Origin: CADEED01 sp035761265
GTDB taxonomy: Bacteria; Pseudomonadota; Gammaproteobacteria; Steroidobacterales; Steroidobacteraceae
Direction: 5' to 3'
Length of the DNA: 20,225 bases
Assembly (NCBI GenBank): GCA_035761265.1
Contig: DASTRL010000248.1
Location: 1 to 20,225 of the forward strand
Shown: positions 9,113 through 16,767 of the stretch, one piece after another
Layout: every line of letters starts with the position of its first letter
Numbering within the stretch: the stretch's first letter is position 1
Translations under genes and position numbers: made by a program
Notes under the pieces: model-generated
What the model was told of the DNA's origin: nothing
Databases searched by the model: none
What the model saw: the letters and a program-made list of their open reading frames with translations, nothing else

Positions 9113-9174
9113 GGCCTCTCCGGGCCATCGGCATAACGGGTGGATGGGTGTTCGGCGCAATGCATCGCAGCTCG

Positions 9175-9232
9175 GGTGAGTTGGGACATTCCGCAGAATA
9201 ACCACCCGGGCGGCGCGGAGGCTCAACCCACC
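9175..9232 (+). promoter_or_regulatory. Long stem-loop next to the rpsB Shine-Dalgarno; candidate S2 autoregulatory element
   Basis: GGTGAGTTGGG (9175-9185) pairs with CTCAACCCACC (9222-9232) over 11 positions, with one A·C mismatch and one G·U pair. Inside it, past a small internal loop (ACA against G), TTCCGC (9189-9194) pairs with GCGGAG (9215-9220), closing a 20-base loop that contains CCCGGG. The stem ends one base before AAGGAG (9233-9238), the rpsB ribosome site. In E. coli the rpsB-tsf mRNA is controlled by S2 binding its own leader, so a structured element here fits. A mutually exclusive stem, CGGGTGG (9137-9143) with CCACCCG (9202-9208), could offer an alternative fold. All pairings were found by eye and no energy was computed. 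Confidence 0.5.
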
Positions 9233-9244
9233 AAGGAGACTTTG

Positions 9245-10252
9245 ATGGCCGGCGTGTCGATGCGACAGATGCTGGAAGCGGGCGTCCATTTCGGACACCA
9301 GACCCGCTTCTGGAACCCGAAGATGGCTCCCTTCATTTTCGGCGAACGCAACAAGATCCACATCATCAACCTCGAGAAGACGCAGCCCATGTACGCGGAG
9401 GCTGCGAACTTCGTGAAGTCGGTGGTCGCCGACGGCGGCAAGGTGCTGTTCGTGGGCACCAAGCGCTCGGCGCGCGAGGCGGTGGAGAAGGAAGCCAAGC
9501 GTTGCGAGATGCCGTACGTGAACCAGCGCTGGCTGGGCGGCATGCTCACGAATTTCAAGACCATCCGCCAGTCGATCAAGCGGCTCACGGATCTCACCGA
9601 GATGTCGGAGAACGGCACCCTCGGCAAGCGTGGCAAGAAGGAAGCCACCATGATGCGCCGTGAGATGGAGAAGCTCGAAAGGAGCCTCGGCGGCATCAAG
9701 CAGATGGAATCCCCGCCGGACGTGATCTTCGTGATCGACGTGGGCCACGAAAACATCGCGGTTCACGAGGCCAAGAAGCTCGGCATCCCGGTGGTGGCGG
9801 TGGTCGACACCAATTGCGCCCCGGACGACGTGGACTATGTGATCCCGGGCAACGATGACGCCATGCGCGCGATCGCGCTGTACGCCGCCGGCGTCGCCGA
9901 CGCGGTCATCGAGGGCCGGGCGCAGGTTCCGGCCGTGGTCGTGGGCGAGGATGAGTTCGTCGAGCTCGACGAGAACGGCAATCCGAAGAAGAAAGGCGCG
10001 CGCGGTCGCGCGCCCAAGGCGCCGCCGCCGGTGCGCGCGCGTCGCCCGGCCAACACGGGCGCCCGCGGTCGCCGACCGGTGGTGGCCAGCGTGGCCGCGG
10101 AACCCGAGGACGGCGCGGAGACCTTCGAGGATTCGAGCGACACGCCGCGCAGCGCCACCGCGAGCGCCGGGCGCTCGCGCACCAGTTCGGGCGGCGCCGG
10201 TCCCGGCGGCCGTCGCAGCGGTGGCGGCAGCCGCGGGCCGAGCCGCGGTTGA
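9245..10252 (+). CDS. rpsB: 30S ribosomal protein S2 with long C-terminal extension
   Basis: S2 binds late to the 30S head-body junction and is needed to recruit S1. Residues 1-245 match the bacterial family: SMRQMLEAGVHFGHQTRFWN at 5-24, NQRWLGGMLTNFKTI at 93-107, PDVIFVIDVGHENIAVHEA at 158-176 and IPGNDDAMRAI at 200-210. The E. coli protein is 241 residues, and here the total is 335. The extra part, from about K248, is a low-complexity tail: a basic Arg/Pro/Ala block (248-277), a short acidic patch (286-298), then a Ser/Gly/Arg stretch to the end. The ATG at 9245 has a perfect AAGGAG six bases upstream. Upstream in-frame codons are excluded because they lie in the structured leader and lack family sequence. 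tsf follows after 39 bases. Confidence 0.97.
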   Translation: MAGVSMRQMLEAGVHFGHQTRFWNPKMAPFIFGERNKIHIINLEKTQPMYAEAANFVKSVVADGGKVLFVGTKRSAREAVEKEAKRCEMPYVNQRWLGGMLTNFKTIRQSIKRLTDLTEMSENGTLGKRGKKEATMMRREMEKLERSLGGIKQMESPPDVIFVIDVGHENIAVHEAKKLGIPVVAVVDTNCAPDDVDYVIPGNDDAMRAIALYAAGVADAVIEGRAQVPAVVVGEDEFVELDENGNPKKKGARGRAPKAPPPVRARRPANTGARGRRPVVASVAAEPEDGAETFEDSSDTPRSATASAGRSRTSSGGAGPGGRRSGGGSRGPSRG

Positions 10253-10268
10253 TCGCGCGCCCCAACCG
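10246..10268 (+). promoter_or_regulatory. Small hairpin between rpsB and tsf
   Basis: CGGTTG (10246-10251, spanning the rpsB stop) pairs perfectly with CAACCG (10263-10268) around an 11-base loop. It lies in the 39-base intercistronic gap, 13 bases before the tsf ribosome site at 10281. There is no T-run, so it is unlikely to terminate by itself. It could modulate the S2:EF-Ts ratio or protect the mRNA, or be chance in GC-rich sequence. Confidence 0.25.
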
Positions 10269-10291
10269 ACCTGACAACTCGAGGACATGAG

Positions 10292-11215
10292 ATGACAATC
10301 ACTGCAGAAGCGGTCAAGCAGCTTCGCGAACGCACCGGCGCCGGCATGATGGAATGCAAGAAGGCGCTGGTGGAAACCAACGGCGACCTGGACGCCGCCG
10401 CCGAGAACATGCGCAAGGCGGGCCTGGCCAAGGCCGACAAGAAGGCCTCCCGCGTCGCCGCCGAGGGTGTGGTCGTGGTGGAGAAGTCCGCCGACGGCAA
10501 GACCGGCGTGCTGGTCGAGGTCAACAGCGAGACGGACTTCGTTGCCCGCGGCGACGAATTCCGCGGCTTCGCGACCGAGGTCGCCCGGGCCGCCCTGGCC
10601 GCCGGCGCGGGCAGCATCGAGGCGGTCAATGCGCTCAAGCTCGCCAGCGGCGAGTCCGTCGACGAGAAGCGCCGTGCGTTGATCGCGAAGATCGGCGAGA
10701 ACCTGACCGTGCGCCGCGTGACGCTGGTGCGTGCGCCGACGGTCGTGGGCTCCTACGTGCACACCGACAGCAAGAAGGCCGCGCTGGTCGCGGTCGAGGG
10801 CGGCGATGCGGAACTCGCGCGCGACCTCGCCATGCAGGTGGTCGCCTCCAGCCCGCGCTATCTCAGCCCGGCCGATGCGCCATCCGACATGGTGGCCAAG
10901 GAGCGCGAGATCGCCACCGAGCAGGTGAACAACGATCCCGCCAACGCCAGGAAGCCCGCCGAGATCAAGACCAAGATCATCGAGGGCCGCGTGCGCAAGG
11001 CGGTCGATGAATTCGCGCTCACGCAGCAGGTGTTCGTGAAGGATGGCGACCTCACGATCGCCAAACTGCTCGAGAAGAACAAGGCGAAGGTCATCGCCTT
11101 CGAGCGCTTCGAAGTCGGCGCGGGCATCGAGAAACGCCAGGACGATTTCGTCGGCGAAGTCATGGCACAGGTAAAGGCCACGACCAAGTCCGATCCGCCG
11201 GCGACCAAGCACTAG
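10292..11215 (+). CDS. tsf: Translation elongation factor Ts
   Basis: EF-Ts, 307 residues (E. coli 283), the nucleotide exchange factor that removes GDP from EF-Tu. The N-terminal UBA-like domain is clear (VKQLRERTGAGMMECKKAL, 8-26). The EF-Tu contact motif TDFVAR is at 81-86 within VNSETDFVARGDEFRGF, where the D-F pair disturbs the EF-Tu Mg2+ site. The C-terminal core and coiled-coil region follow, ending VDEFALTQQVFVKDG and a short Lys/Thr/Pro-rich end. The ATG at 10292 has GAGG at 10281-10284. It is co-transcribed with rpsB, and the transcript should end at the hairpin 12 bases after the stop. Confidence 0.98.
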   Translation: MTITAEAVKQLRERTGAGMMECKKALVETNGDLDAAAENMRKAGLAKADKKASRVAAEGVVVVEKSADGKTGVLVEVNSETDFVARGDEFRGFATEVARAALAAGAGSIEAVNALKLASGESVDEKRRALIAKIGENLTVRRVTLVRAPTVVGSYVHTDSKKAALVAVEGGDAELARDLAMQVVASSPRYLSPADAPSDMVAKEREIATEQVNNDPANARKPAEIKTKIIEGRVRKAVDEFALTQQVFVKDGDLTIAKLLEKNKAKVIAFERFEVGAGIEKRQDDFVGEVMAQVKATTKSDPPATKH

Positions 11216-11226
11216 CCGACTCCGAG

Positions 11227-11252
11227 AACCCCGCATCAGCGGGGTTTTCTTT
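11227..11252 (+). terminator. Intrinsic terminator after tsf
   Basis: AACCCCGC (11227-11234) pairs with GCGGGGTT (11239-11246) as a perfect eight-base stem with loop ATCA, followed by TTCTTT. It lies 12 bases after the tsf stop and 31 before pyrH. It should close the rpsB-tsf unit, so pyrH and the genes after it need read-through or their own promoter. Confidence 0.9.
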
Positions 11253-11283
11253 ATGGCAAAGTGCGCCAAGGGGATTCGAACCG

Positions 11284-12000
11284 ATGGGTAACCGCTACAA
11301 ACGCATCCTGGTCAAGCTTTCGGGCGAGGCGCTGCTCGGTTCAACCGAGTTCGGCATCGATCCGCACGTGCTCAAGCGCATCGCCGGCGAAGTGCTCGAC
11401 GTGCAGAAGAGCGGCGTGCAGGTAGCCTGCGTCATCGGTGGCGGCAACATCTTTCGCGGCGCGGGCCTGGCGCGCGCTGGCCTCGATCGCGTGACCGCCG
11501 ATCACATGGGAATGCTGGCGACGGTGATGAACGCGCTCGCCATGCAGGACGCCATCGAGAGCCAGGGTGGCCAGGCGCGCGTGCAGAGCGCGGTGCGGAT
11601 CAACCAGGTGTGCGAGGACTATATTCGCCGTCGTGCGATGCGTCACCTTGAGAAGGGTCGCATAGTCATCTTTGCCGCGGGGACGGGCAACCCGTTCTTC
11701 ACCACCGATTCGGCGGCCGCGCTGCGCGCCATCGAGATCAATGCCGACGTGCTGCTCAAGGCGACCAAGGTCAACGGCATCTACGATTCGGACCCCATGA
11801 AGAACCCGGATGCGAAGCGCTATGCGACTCTGACCTACGACAAGGTGCTGGTCGACCGGCTGAATGTGATGGATGCCACTGCCATCGTCATGTGCCGTGA
11901 CAACCGCATGCCGCTGCAGGTGTTCAACCTGAACAACGCCGGAGACCTGCCGCGCGTGGTACGCGGCGAGGACATCGGCACCGTCGTCACCAACGATTGA
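11284..12000 (+). CDS. pyrH: UMP kinase
   Basis: A 238-residue cytosolic hexameric kinase (E. coli 241) of the amino-acid-kinase fold, phosphorylating UMP to UDP with ATP. Conserved features are KLSGEALLG (11-19), GGGNIFRG (52-59), D73 in TADHMGML, the UMP-binding stretch GTGNPFFTTD (133-142), and the C-terminal MDATAIVMCRDN. The ATG at 11284 follows AAGGGG by about ten bases and gives a family-typical N-terminus (MGNRYKRILVKLSGEAL). It follows the tsf terminator, and frr begins 16 bases after its stop. I see no clear promoter in the 31 bases before it. Confidence 0.98.
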   Translation: MGNRYKRILVKLSGEALLGSTEFGIDPHVLKRIAGEVLDVQKSGVQVACVIGGGNIFRGAGLARAGLDRVTADHMGMLATVMNALAMQDAIESQGGQARVQSAVRINQVCEDYIRRRAMRHLEKGRIVIFAAGTGNPFFTTDSAAALRAIEINADVLLKATKVNGIYDSDPMKNPDAKRYATLTYDKVLVDRLNVMDATAIVMCRDNRMPLQVFNLNNAGDLPRVVRGEDIGTVVTND

Positions 12001-12016
12001 AGAACTGGAGAGGGCC

Positions 12017-12574
12017 ATGATCGAGGACATCAAGAAGGACGCCGCCACGCGCATGGGCAAGTGCGTCGAGACTTTCCAGAGCGATCTGAAGAAGCTGCGC
12101 ACCGGCCGTGCGCATCCCTCCTTGATCGAGAACCTCAAGGTCGACTACTACGGCACCGACACGCCGCTCAAACAGGTGGCGAACATCAGCGTCGAGGATG
12201 CCCGCACCCTGGTGGTGTCGCCCTGGGAGAAGAACATGGTGCAGGCCATCGAAAAGGCCATCCATAAGTCCGAGCTGGGTCTGAACCCGATCAGCGCCGG
12301 CACGGTCATCCGCCTGCCCCTGCCGCCGCTCACCGAGGAGCGGCGGCGCGACATCACCAAGGTGGTGCGCGCCGATGCCGAGAATGCGCGCATCGCCGTG
12401 CGCAACGTGCGCCGCGACGTGATCGCCGACGTCAAGGAAGCGCTCAAGGAAAAGCTGATCTCGCAGGACGAGGAAAAGAAGGCCGAGGTCGACATCCAGA
12501 AGCTCACCGACAAATACGTCGGCGACATCGACGCCCAGCTCGCCGCCAAGGAAAAGGAAATCCTGCAGGTGTGA
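12017..12574 (+). CDS. frr: Ribosome recycling factor
   Basis: RRF is 185 residues, exactly the E. coli length. With EF-G it splits post-termination ribosomes. The family signatures are present: the N-terminal helix start MIEDIKKDAATRM, LRTGRAHPSLIENLKVDYYG (31-50), PWEKNMVQAIEKAI, LGLNPISAGTVIRLPLPPLT and the hinge/helix region with ARIAVRNVRRDV. The ATG at 12017 has a strong GGAGAGG upstream (12007-12013). It is in the common pyrH-frr-uppS order, with uppS 28 bases downstream. Confidence 0.98.
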   Translation: MIEDIKKDAATRMGKCVETFQSDLKKLRTGRAHPSLIENLKVDYYGTDTPLKQVANISVEDARTLVVSPWEKNMVQAIEKAIHKSELGLNPISAGTVIRLPLPPLTEERRRDITKVVRADAENARIAVRNVRRDVIADVKEALKEKLISQDEEKKAEVDIQKLTDKYVGDIDAQLAAKEKEILQV

Positions 12575-12602
12575 GCCGGCCGGCGTCCCGCGGAACCGCA
12601 CC

Positions 12603-13346
12603 TTGAGCACACCTAACCACATCGCGATCATCATGGATGGCAACGGTCGCTGGGCCGAGGCGCGCGGCCTGCCGCGTCATGCGGGGCACAGGGAAGGCGT
12701 GCGCCCGGTGCGCATGTGCATCGAGGAGTGCGCGCGGCGCAAGATCGGCGCGCTCACGCTGTTCGCGTTCTCGAGCGAGAACTGGCAGCGCCCCGCGGTC
12801 GAGGTCGGCAGTCTCATGCAGCTGTTCCTCGAGTCGCTCGACCGTGAAGTGGAGGACCTGCATCGCAACGGCGTGCGCCTGCGTTTCATCGGCGACCGGC
12901 AGTCATTGAGCGTACGGCTGCAGTCGCGCATGGCGGCGAGCGAGGAGCTGACCGCGGCGAATGCGGCGCTGAACCTGCAGGTCGCCGTGAGCTATGGCGG
13001 CCGCTGGGACATTCTGCAGGCGACGCGCAAGCTGGCCGCGGCCGTGGCCAGTGGCGCGCTGCGCGTGGAAGCCATCGACGAGCAGCGATTCGCGCGCGAG
13101 CTCGCGCTCGGCGAGGTGGGCGACCCGGACCTGTTCATCCGCACCGGTGGCGACCATCGCATCAGCAATTTCCTGCTGTGGAATCTGGCCTACACGGAAC
13201 TACACGTCTGCGAGGCGCTGTGGCCGGACTTCGACGTGGCGCAGTTCGAGGCCGCGCTGGCGTCGTTCGCGGGGCGCGAGCGCCGTTACGGACGTTCCGG
13301 CGAACAGCTGCGCGACCTGGCGCGCGAGGCGTCGCGCGGTGCTTAG
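12603..13346 (+). CDS. uppS: Undecaprenyl diphosphate synthase (cis-prenyltransferase)
   Basis: A 247-residue enzyme (E. coli 253) that adds eight isopentenyl units to farnesyl diphosphate to make the C55 carrier for peptidoglycan and O-antigen. The Mg/diphosphate site is HIAIIMDGNGRWA (6-18, D12). FSSENWQRP follows at 56-64, and the dimer/substrate motif RTGGDHRISNF is at 180-190, with E199 in YTEL. E. coli has Glu where this protein has D184 (RTGGE), a conservative change. The start is a TTG at 12603. The next in-frame ATG is the methionine inside the catalytic motif and cannot be the start. The ribosome site is weak (GCGGAA). It overlaps cdsA by 8 bases. Confidence 0.96.
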   Translation: MSTPNHIAIIMDGNGRWAEARGLPRHAGHREGVRPVRMCIEECARRKIGALTLFAFSSENWQRPAVEVGSLMQLFLESLDREVEDLHRNGVRLRFIGDRQSLSVRLQSRMAASEELTAANAALNLQVAVSYGGRWDILQATRKLAAAVASGALRVEAIDEQRFARELALGEVGDPDLFIRTGGDHRISNFLLWNLAYTELHVCEALWPDFDVAQFEAALASFAGRERRYGRSGEQLRDLAREASRGA

Positions 13347-14145
13347 AGAACGCGTGCTGACCGCCATGGTACTGGCGGCCGTGCTGCTCGGCGTGATGCT
13401 TGGCCTGCCGCCGATCGCGACCATCTGGCTGGTCACGGTGCTGGTACTCATCGGTGCCTGGGAGTGGACCGCCTTCATCGGCAATGGCAGCGCGCCCGCA
13501 CGCGCCGGCTTCACCGTCACGGTGGCCGTGTTGCTGGTCGGCTGTCTCTATTTCTATTCGACCGTGCCGCAATTCGTGCGCACCGCGCTCACCGTGGCGA
13601 TGGTGTGGTGGATCGTCGCCTTCTTCTGGGTGTGCCTGGCGCCGGCGCGCGTGCATCCGCTCGCGGCGGCGGTTGCCGGCATCCTGTCGCTGGTGCCGTG
13701 CTGGCTCGCGCTCGTGTACGTCACCTTCACGACCAACAGCACGCATTGGGTGCTGTTCACGCTCGCGCTGATCTGGGCGGCCGACACCGGCGCGTTCTTC
13801 GCGGGCCGGTGGTTAGGGCGCGTGCCGCTCGCACCACGCGTTTCGCCGAAGAAGACCTGGGAAGGCGTCTTCGGCGGCATGCTCGCCGGTGCGCTCGTCG
13901 CCTGGCTGGCGGCGCGCTACGTGTTCGCCGTGGACGTCTGGCCATTCGTCGCCACCTGCGTCGCGGTGGCGGCGATTTCCATCGTCGGCGATCTGACGGA
14001 AAGCATGCTGAAACGCGCCGTGGGCCTCAAGGACAGCGGCAGTGTGTTCCCCGGTCATGGGGGCATGCTGGATCGGATCGACAGCGTGACCGCCGCGGCG
14101 CCGGCATTGGTCTTCGCGCTCATCAGCCTGCAGGTCATGCCATGA
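13339..14145 (+). CDS. cdsA: Phosphatidate cytidylyltransferase (CDP-diglyceride synthase)
   Basis: A 268-residue, highly hydrophobic inner-membrane protein (E. coli 285) that makes CDP-diacylglycerol from CTP and phosphatidic acid, the branch point of phospholipid synthesis. The family signature is complete at 222-248: S..KR....KDSG...PGHGG..DR.D. Upstream lie AADTGAFFAGR (147-157), SPKKTWEG (169-176) and GDLTESMLKR. I count about seven or eight hydrophobic segments by eye. The GTG start at 13339 lies inside the uppS end (8-base overlap) with GAGG at 13326-13329. An ATG at 13366 is an alternative but would remove part of the first helix. The stop overlaps the dxr ATG (ATGA). Confidence 0.96.
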   Translation: MLRERVLTAMVLAAVLLGVMLGLPPIATIWLVTVLVLIGAWEWTAFIGNGSAPARAGFTVTVAVLLVGCLYFYSTVPQFVRTALTVAMVWWIVAFFWVCLAPARVHPLAAAVAGILSLVPCWLALVYVTFTTNSTHWVLFTLALIWAADTGAFFAGRWLGRVPLAPRVSPKKTWEGVFGGMLAGALVAWLAARYVFAVDVWPFVATCVAVAAISIVGDLTESMLKRAVGLKDSGSVFPGHGGMLDRIDSVTAAAPALVFALISLQVMP

Positions 14146-15344
14146 AAGCTGGTGGCGTGATGGGCGTGGCCATCCTCGGCTCGACCGGGTCGGTCGGCGA
14201 CCACACGCTCGATGTGATCGCACGCCACCCCGATCGTTTCCGGGTCGTCGCGCTCGGCGCGCATCGCAATGCCGCGAAACTCGCCGAGCAGGCCGCGCGC
14301 TTCGCGGCTCCCTGTGTGGCGCTCGCGGATGCCGGCGCGGCGGCGAGCCTCGAGAAGGACCTGCGCGCGCGCGGCGCCGCGACACGGGTGCTCGCGGGTC
14401 CGGGCGCGCTCGAGGAGATCGCGCGCCTTCCCGAAGTCGACAGTGTCATGGCGGCCATCGTCGGGGCCGCGGGACTCCAGTCGACGCTGGCCGCGGCGCG
14501 CGCCGGCAAGCGATTGTTGTTAGCCAACAAGGAATCGCTGGTGATGGCCGGGCCGCTGCTGATGCGCGCCGTGCGCGAGTCCGGCGCGACTCTGCTGCCC
14601 ATCGACAGCGAGCACAACGCGGTCTTCCAGTGCCTGCCGCGCGATTGCCAGGCCGGCGTCGCGCCGCCCGGCGTCCGGCGCATCCTGCTCACCGCGTCCG
14701 GTGGTCCGTTCCTCGATAGCGACGCCGGCCGGCTCGAACACGTCACGCCCGAGCAGGCTTGTGCCCACCCGAACTGGGTGATGGGGCGCAAGATCTCCGT
14801 CGATTCCGCCACGCTGATGAACAAGGGTCTCGAATTCATCGAAGCCTGCCTGCTGTTCGGCGTGCACCCGTCCTGCGTCGAAGTGCTGATCCATCGCGAA
14901 AGCATCGTTCACTCGCTGGTGGAATACGTCGATGGCTCCGTGCTGGCGCAGTTAGGCGCGCCCGACATGCGCACTCCCATCGCCCACGCATTGGCGTGGC
15001 CGGAGCGCGTGAGCTCGGGTGTACAATCCCTCGACCTCGTCAGGGTCGGAAAGCTGCGCTTCGAGGCGCCCGACCTGCGACGATTCCCTGCGCTGGCGCT
15101 GGCCCAGGAGGCCGCGCGGGCCGGCGGTTCGCGGCCAGCCTCGCTGAATGCCGCGAATGAAGTGGCCGTGGCGGCCTTTCTAGAGGGCGAATTGAACTTT
15201 GCGCAAATTCCGGCAGTCATTGAATCGGTAATGGCTTCCACATCGGGTGGGGAGATCCGCGACCTCGATGAAGTGCTGGCGGCCGATGCCGAGGCACGCG
15301 ACCGCGCTTCCACGTTCATCCGGCCTCGCGCCGTTCACGCCTAG
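14142..15344 (+). CDS. dxr: 1-Deoxy-D-xylulose 5-phosphate reductoisomerase
   Basis: A 400-residue cytosolic enzyme (E. coli 398), the first committed step of the MEP isoprenoid pathway, converting DXP to MEP with NADPH. The NADPH fold motif is GSTGSVGDHTLDVI (13-26). LANKESLVMAG lies at 128-138. Metal ligands are D155 and E157 (PIDSEHNAVFQ) and E231 (MNKGLEFIEA), with H209 in HPNWVMGRKISVDSATL. The ATG at 14142 overlaps the cdsA stop by four bases. An ATG at 14160 (MGVAILG) would give a shorter tail before the fold and cannot be excluded. The nearby uppS uses isoprenoid products of this pathway. The 3' end holds a short AT-richer patch with a possible sigma-E promoter. Confidence 0.97.
   Translation: MKAGGVMGVAILGSTGSVGDHTLDVIARHPDRFRVVALGAHRNAAKLAEQAARFAAPCVALADAGAAASLEKDLRARGAATRVLAGPGALEEIARLPEVDSVMAAIVGAAGLQSTLAAARAGKRLLLANKESLVMAGPLLMRAVRESGATLLPIDSEHNAVFQCLPRDCQAGVAPPGVRRILLTASGGPFLDSDAGRLEHVTPEQACAHPNWVMGRKISVDSATLMNKGLEFIEACLLFGVHPSCVEVLIHRESIVHSLVEYVDGSVLAQLGAPDMRTPIAHALAWPERVSSGVQSLDLVRVGKLRFEAPDLRRFPALALAQEAARAGGSRPASLNAANEVAVAAFLEGELNFAQIPAVIESVMASTSGGEIRDLDEVLAADAEARDRASTFIRPRAVHA
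15193..15222 (+). promoter_or_regulatory. Possible sigma-E type promoter inside dxr, upstream of rseP
   Basis: TGAACTT (15193-15199) matches six of seven positions of the sigma-E -35 GGAACTT. After 16 bases comes GTCATTGA, a partial match to the GTCTAA-like -10. It lies about 130 bases before rseP in a locally AT-richer patch of dxr. In E. coli the rseP-bamA-skp-lpxD region is driven in part by sigma-E. The -10 is imperfect, so this is only a candidate. Confidence 0.3.
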
Positions 15345-15351
15345 GGACTCC

Positions 15352-16743
15352 ATGGAATTCGGCTGGGATACATTGTGGTTCATCGTGGGCGTCAGCCTGC
15401 TCGTGACCGTGCACGAATTCGGCCACTTCTGGGTGGCGCGCAAGCTCGGTTTCAAGGTGCTGCGCTTCTCGGTCGGGTTCGGCAAGCCGCTTTTCAAGAA
15501 AGTCGGCGCGGCCCCGGATCACACGGAATATGTCATCGCGGCCGTGCCGCTCGGCGGCTACGTGCGCATGCTCGATGAACGGGATGGCGCCGTGCCTCCC
15601 GAGGATCTGCCGCGAGCCTTTGCGAGCAAGCCCCCCTGGAAGCGCATCCTCGTCATGCTGGCCGGCCCTGCCGCGAATTTCCTGTTCGCGATCCTGCTCC
15701 TGTGGGGCATGTTGTGGGCCATGGGAGACGTCAGCGTGAAGCCCGTGGTCGAGCGGGTGACCGTGAATTCGCCGGCGGAACGCGCCGGGCTGCGCGGCGG
15801 CGATCAGATCCGCAACATCGACGGCGAGGCCATTCGCGATCAGGGCGAGGCGATGCTGGGGTTGCTGGATGCCATCAGCGACGACGGTTCGGCGATCATC
15901 CAGGTCAGCCGCGCCGACGGGTCCGAGCGCACCGTCAATCTCGTGATCCCCGATCCGGAGCAACGGCACAAGCTGACCGAGCCTGGCCAGATGGAAAAAG
16001 GTCTCGGCATCGATTTCTGGATACCGACGATTCCGCCGGTTCTCGCCGCGGTCGACGCGGGCGGGCCCGCCGCACGAGCGGGGCTCGTTCCCGGCGACCT
16101 GGTCGTCTCGGTCGACGGCAAGCCCATGCGCAGTTTCAGGGAATTCGCCAGCTACGTGCGCGCACGCCCCGATCAGGAAATCCTCGTCACCGTGCGCCGC
16201 GACGGCGGTGAGTTCTCCCGGCGCGTGCGTACCGCGAGCGTTCCCGAGAATGGCGCGAAGATCGGACGACTGCAGATACAGGGGCCGCAGGACATCGAGA
16301 AATACATCCCGGAGTCGATGAAGGTGCGGGGTGACTCGGGGCCGGTGGCGGCGCTCGGCGGCGCGGTGGCCAAGTCGTGGCACATGACCGTCGCGCAGGC
16401 GAAGTTCTTCGCGCGCATGCTGACGGGCAAGGTTTCCACCAAGAACATCTCGGGATTCATTTCGATCGCCGACTACGCGGGCGACGCCGCGCGCGCCGGG
16501 ACCTCGAGTTTCCTGATGCTGCTGGTGCTGCTGTCGCTGTCCCTCGGCTTCCTCAACCTGCTGCCGATTCCGATTCTCGACGGCGGCCAGGTCATGTTCC
16601 AACTGGTGGAGTGGGCCAAGGGCGGCCCGCTCTCCGACCGGACCTACATGGTGGGGCAACAGGCCGGCCTGCTGCTGCTGGTGCTGCTGATGGGCGTGGC
16701 GGTGTTCAACGACCTGTCGCGCATATTCGCGCCGCACACTTAA
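15352..16743 (+). CDS. rseP: Site-2 zinc metalloprotease RseP
   Basis: A 463-residue inner-membrane intramembrane protease (E. coli 450) that makes the second cut in anti-sigma factor RseA and so releases sigma-E. The zinc motif HEFGH is at 21-25 in the first membrane helix, and the second site motif NLLPIPILDGGQ is at 402-412 with D410 as third ligand. Two PDZ domains lie between: PDZ1 at about 128-200 (NSPAERAGLRGGDQI) and PDZ2 at about 226-290 (GGPAARAGLVPGDLV). The ATG at 15352 has AGGGA at 15343-15347 overlapping the dxr stop. A longer in-frame upstream reading lies inside dxr and is not RseP-like. bamA follows after 24 bases, linking the stress protease to the outer-membrane machine it guards. 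Confidence 0.97.
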   Translation: MEFGWDTLWFIVGVSLLVTVHEFGHFWVARKLGFKVLRFSVGFGKPLFKKVGAAPDHTEYVIAAVPLGGYVRMLDERDGAVPPEDLPRAFASKPPWKRILVMLAGPAANFLFAILLLWGMLWAMGDVSVKPVVERVTVNSPAERAGLRGGDQIRNIDGEAIRDQGEAMLGLLDAISDDGSAIIQVSRADGSERTVNLVIPDPEQRHKLTEPGQMEKGLGIDFWIPTIPPVLAAVDAGGPAARAGLVPGDLVVSVDGKPMRSFREFASYVRARPDQEILVTVRRDGGEFSRRVRTASVPENGAKIGRLQIQGPQDIEKYIPESMKVRGDSGPVAALGGAVAKSWHMTVAQAKFFARMLTGKVSTKNISGFISIADYAGDAARAGTSSFLMLLVLLSLSLGFLNLLPIPILDGGQVMFQLVEWAKGGPLSDRTYMVGQQAGLLLLVLLMGVAVFNDLSRIFAPHT

Positions 16744-16767
16744 AGAAGAATATTTCGGGGGATTCAC

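Noticed and set aside
9065..11269. A 734-codon open frame on the minus strand opposite rpsB-tsf
   Set aside because: It mirrors the codon bias of rpsB and tsf in GC-rich DNA, runs through the terminator and leader, is rich in His/Arg/Asp/Leu without motifs, and conflicts with two certain genes.
15316..16767. A 483-codon open frame opposite rseP
   Set aside because: It is a His/Gln/Arg-rich shadow with no motif, fully covered by rseP.
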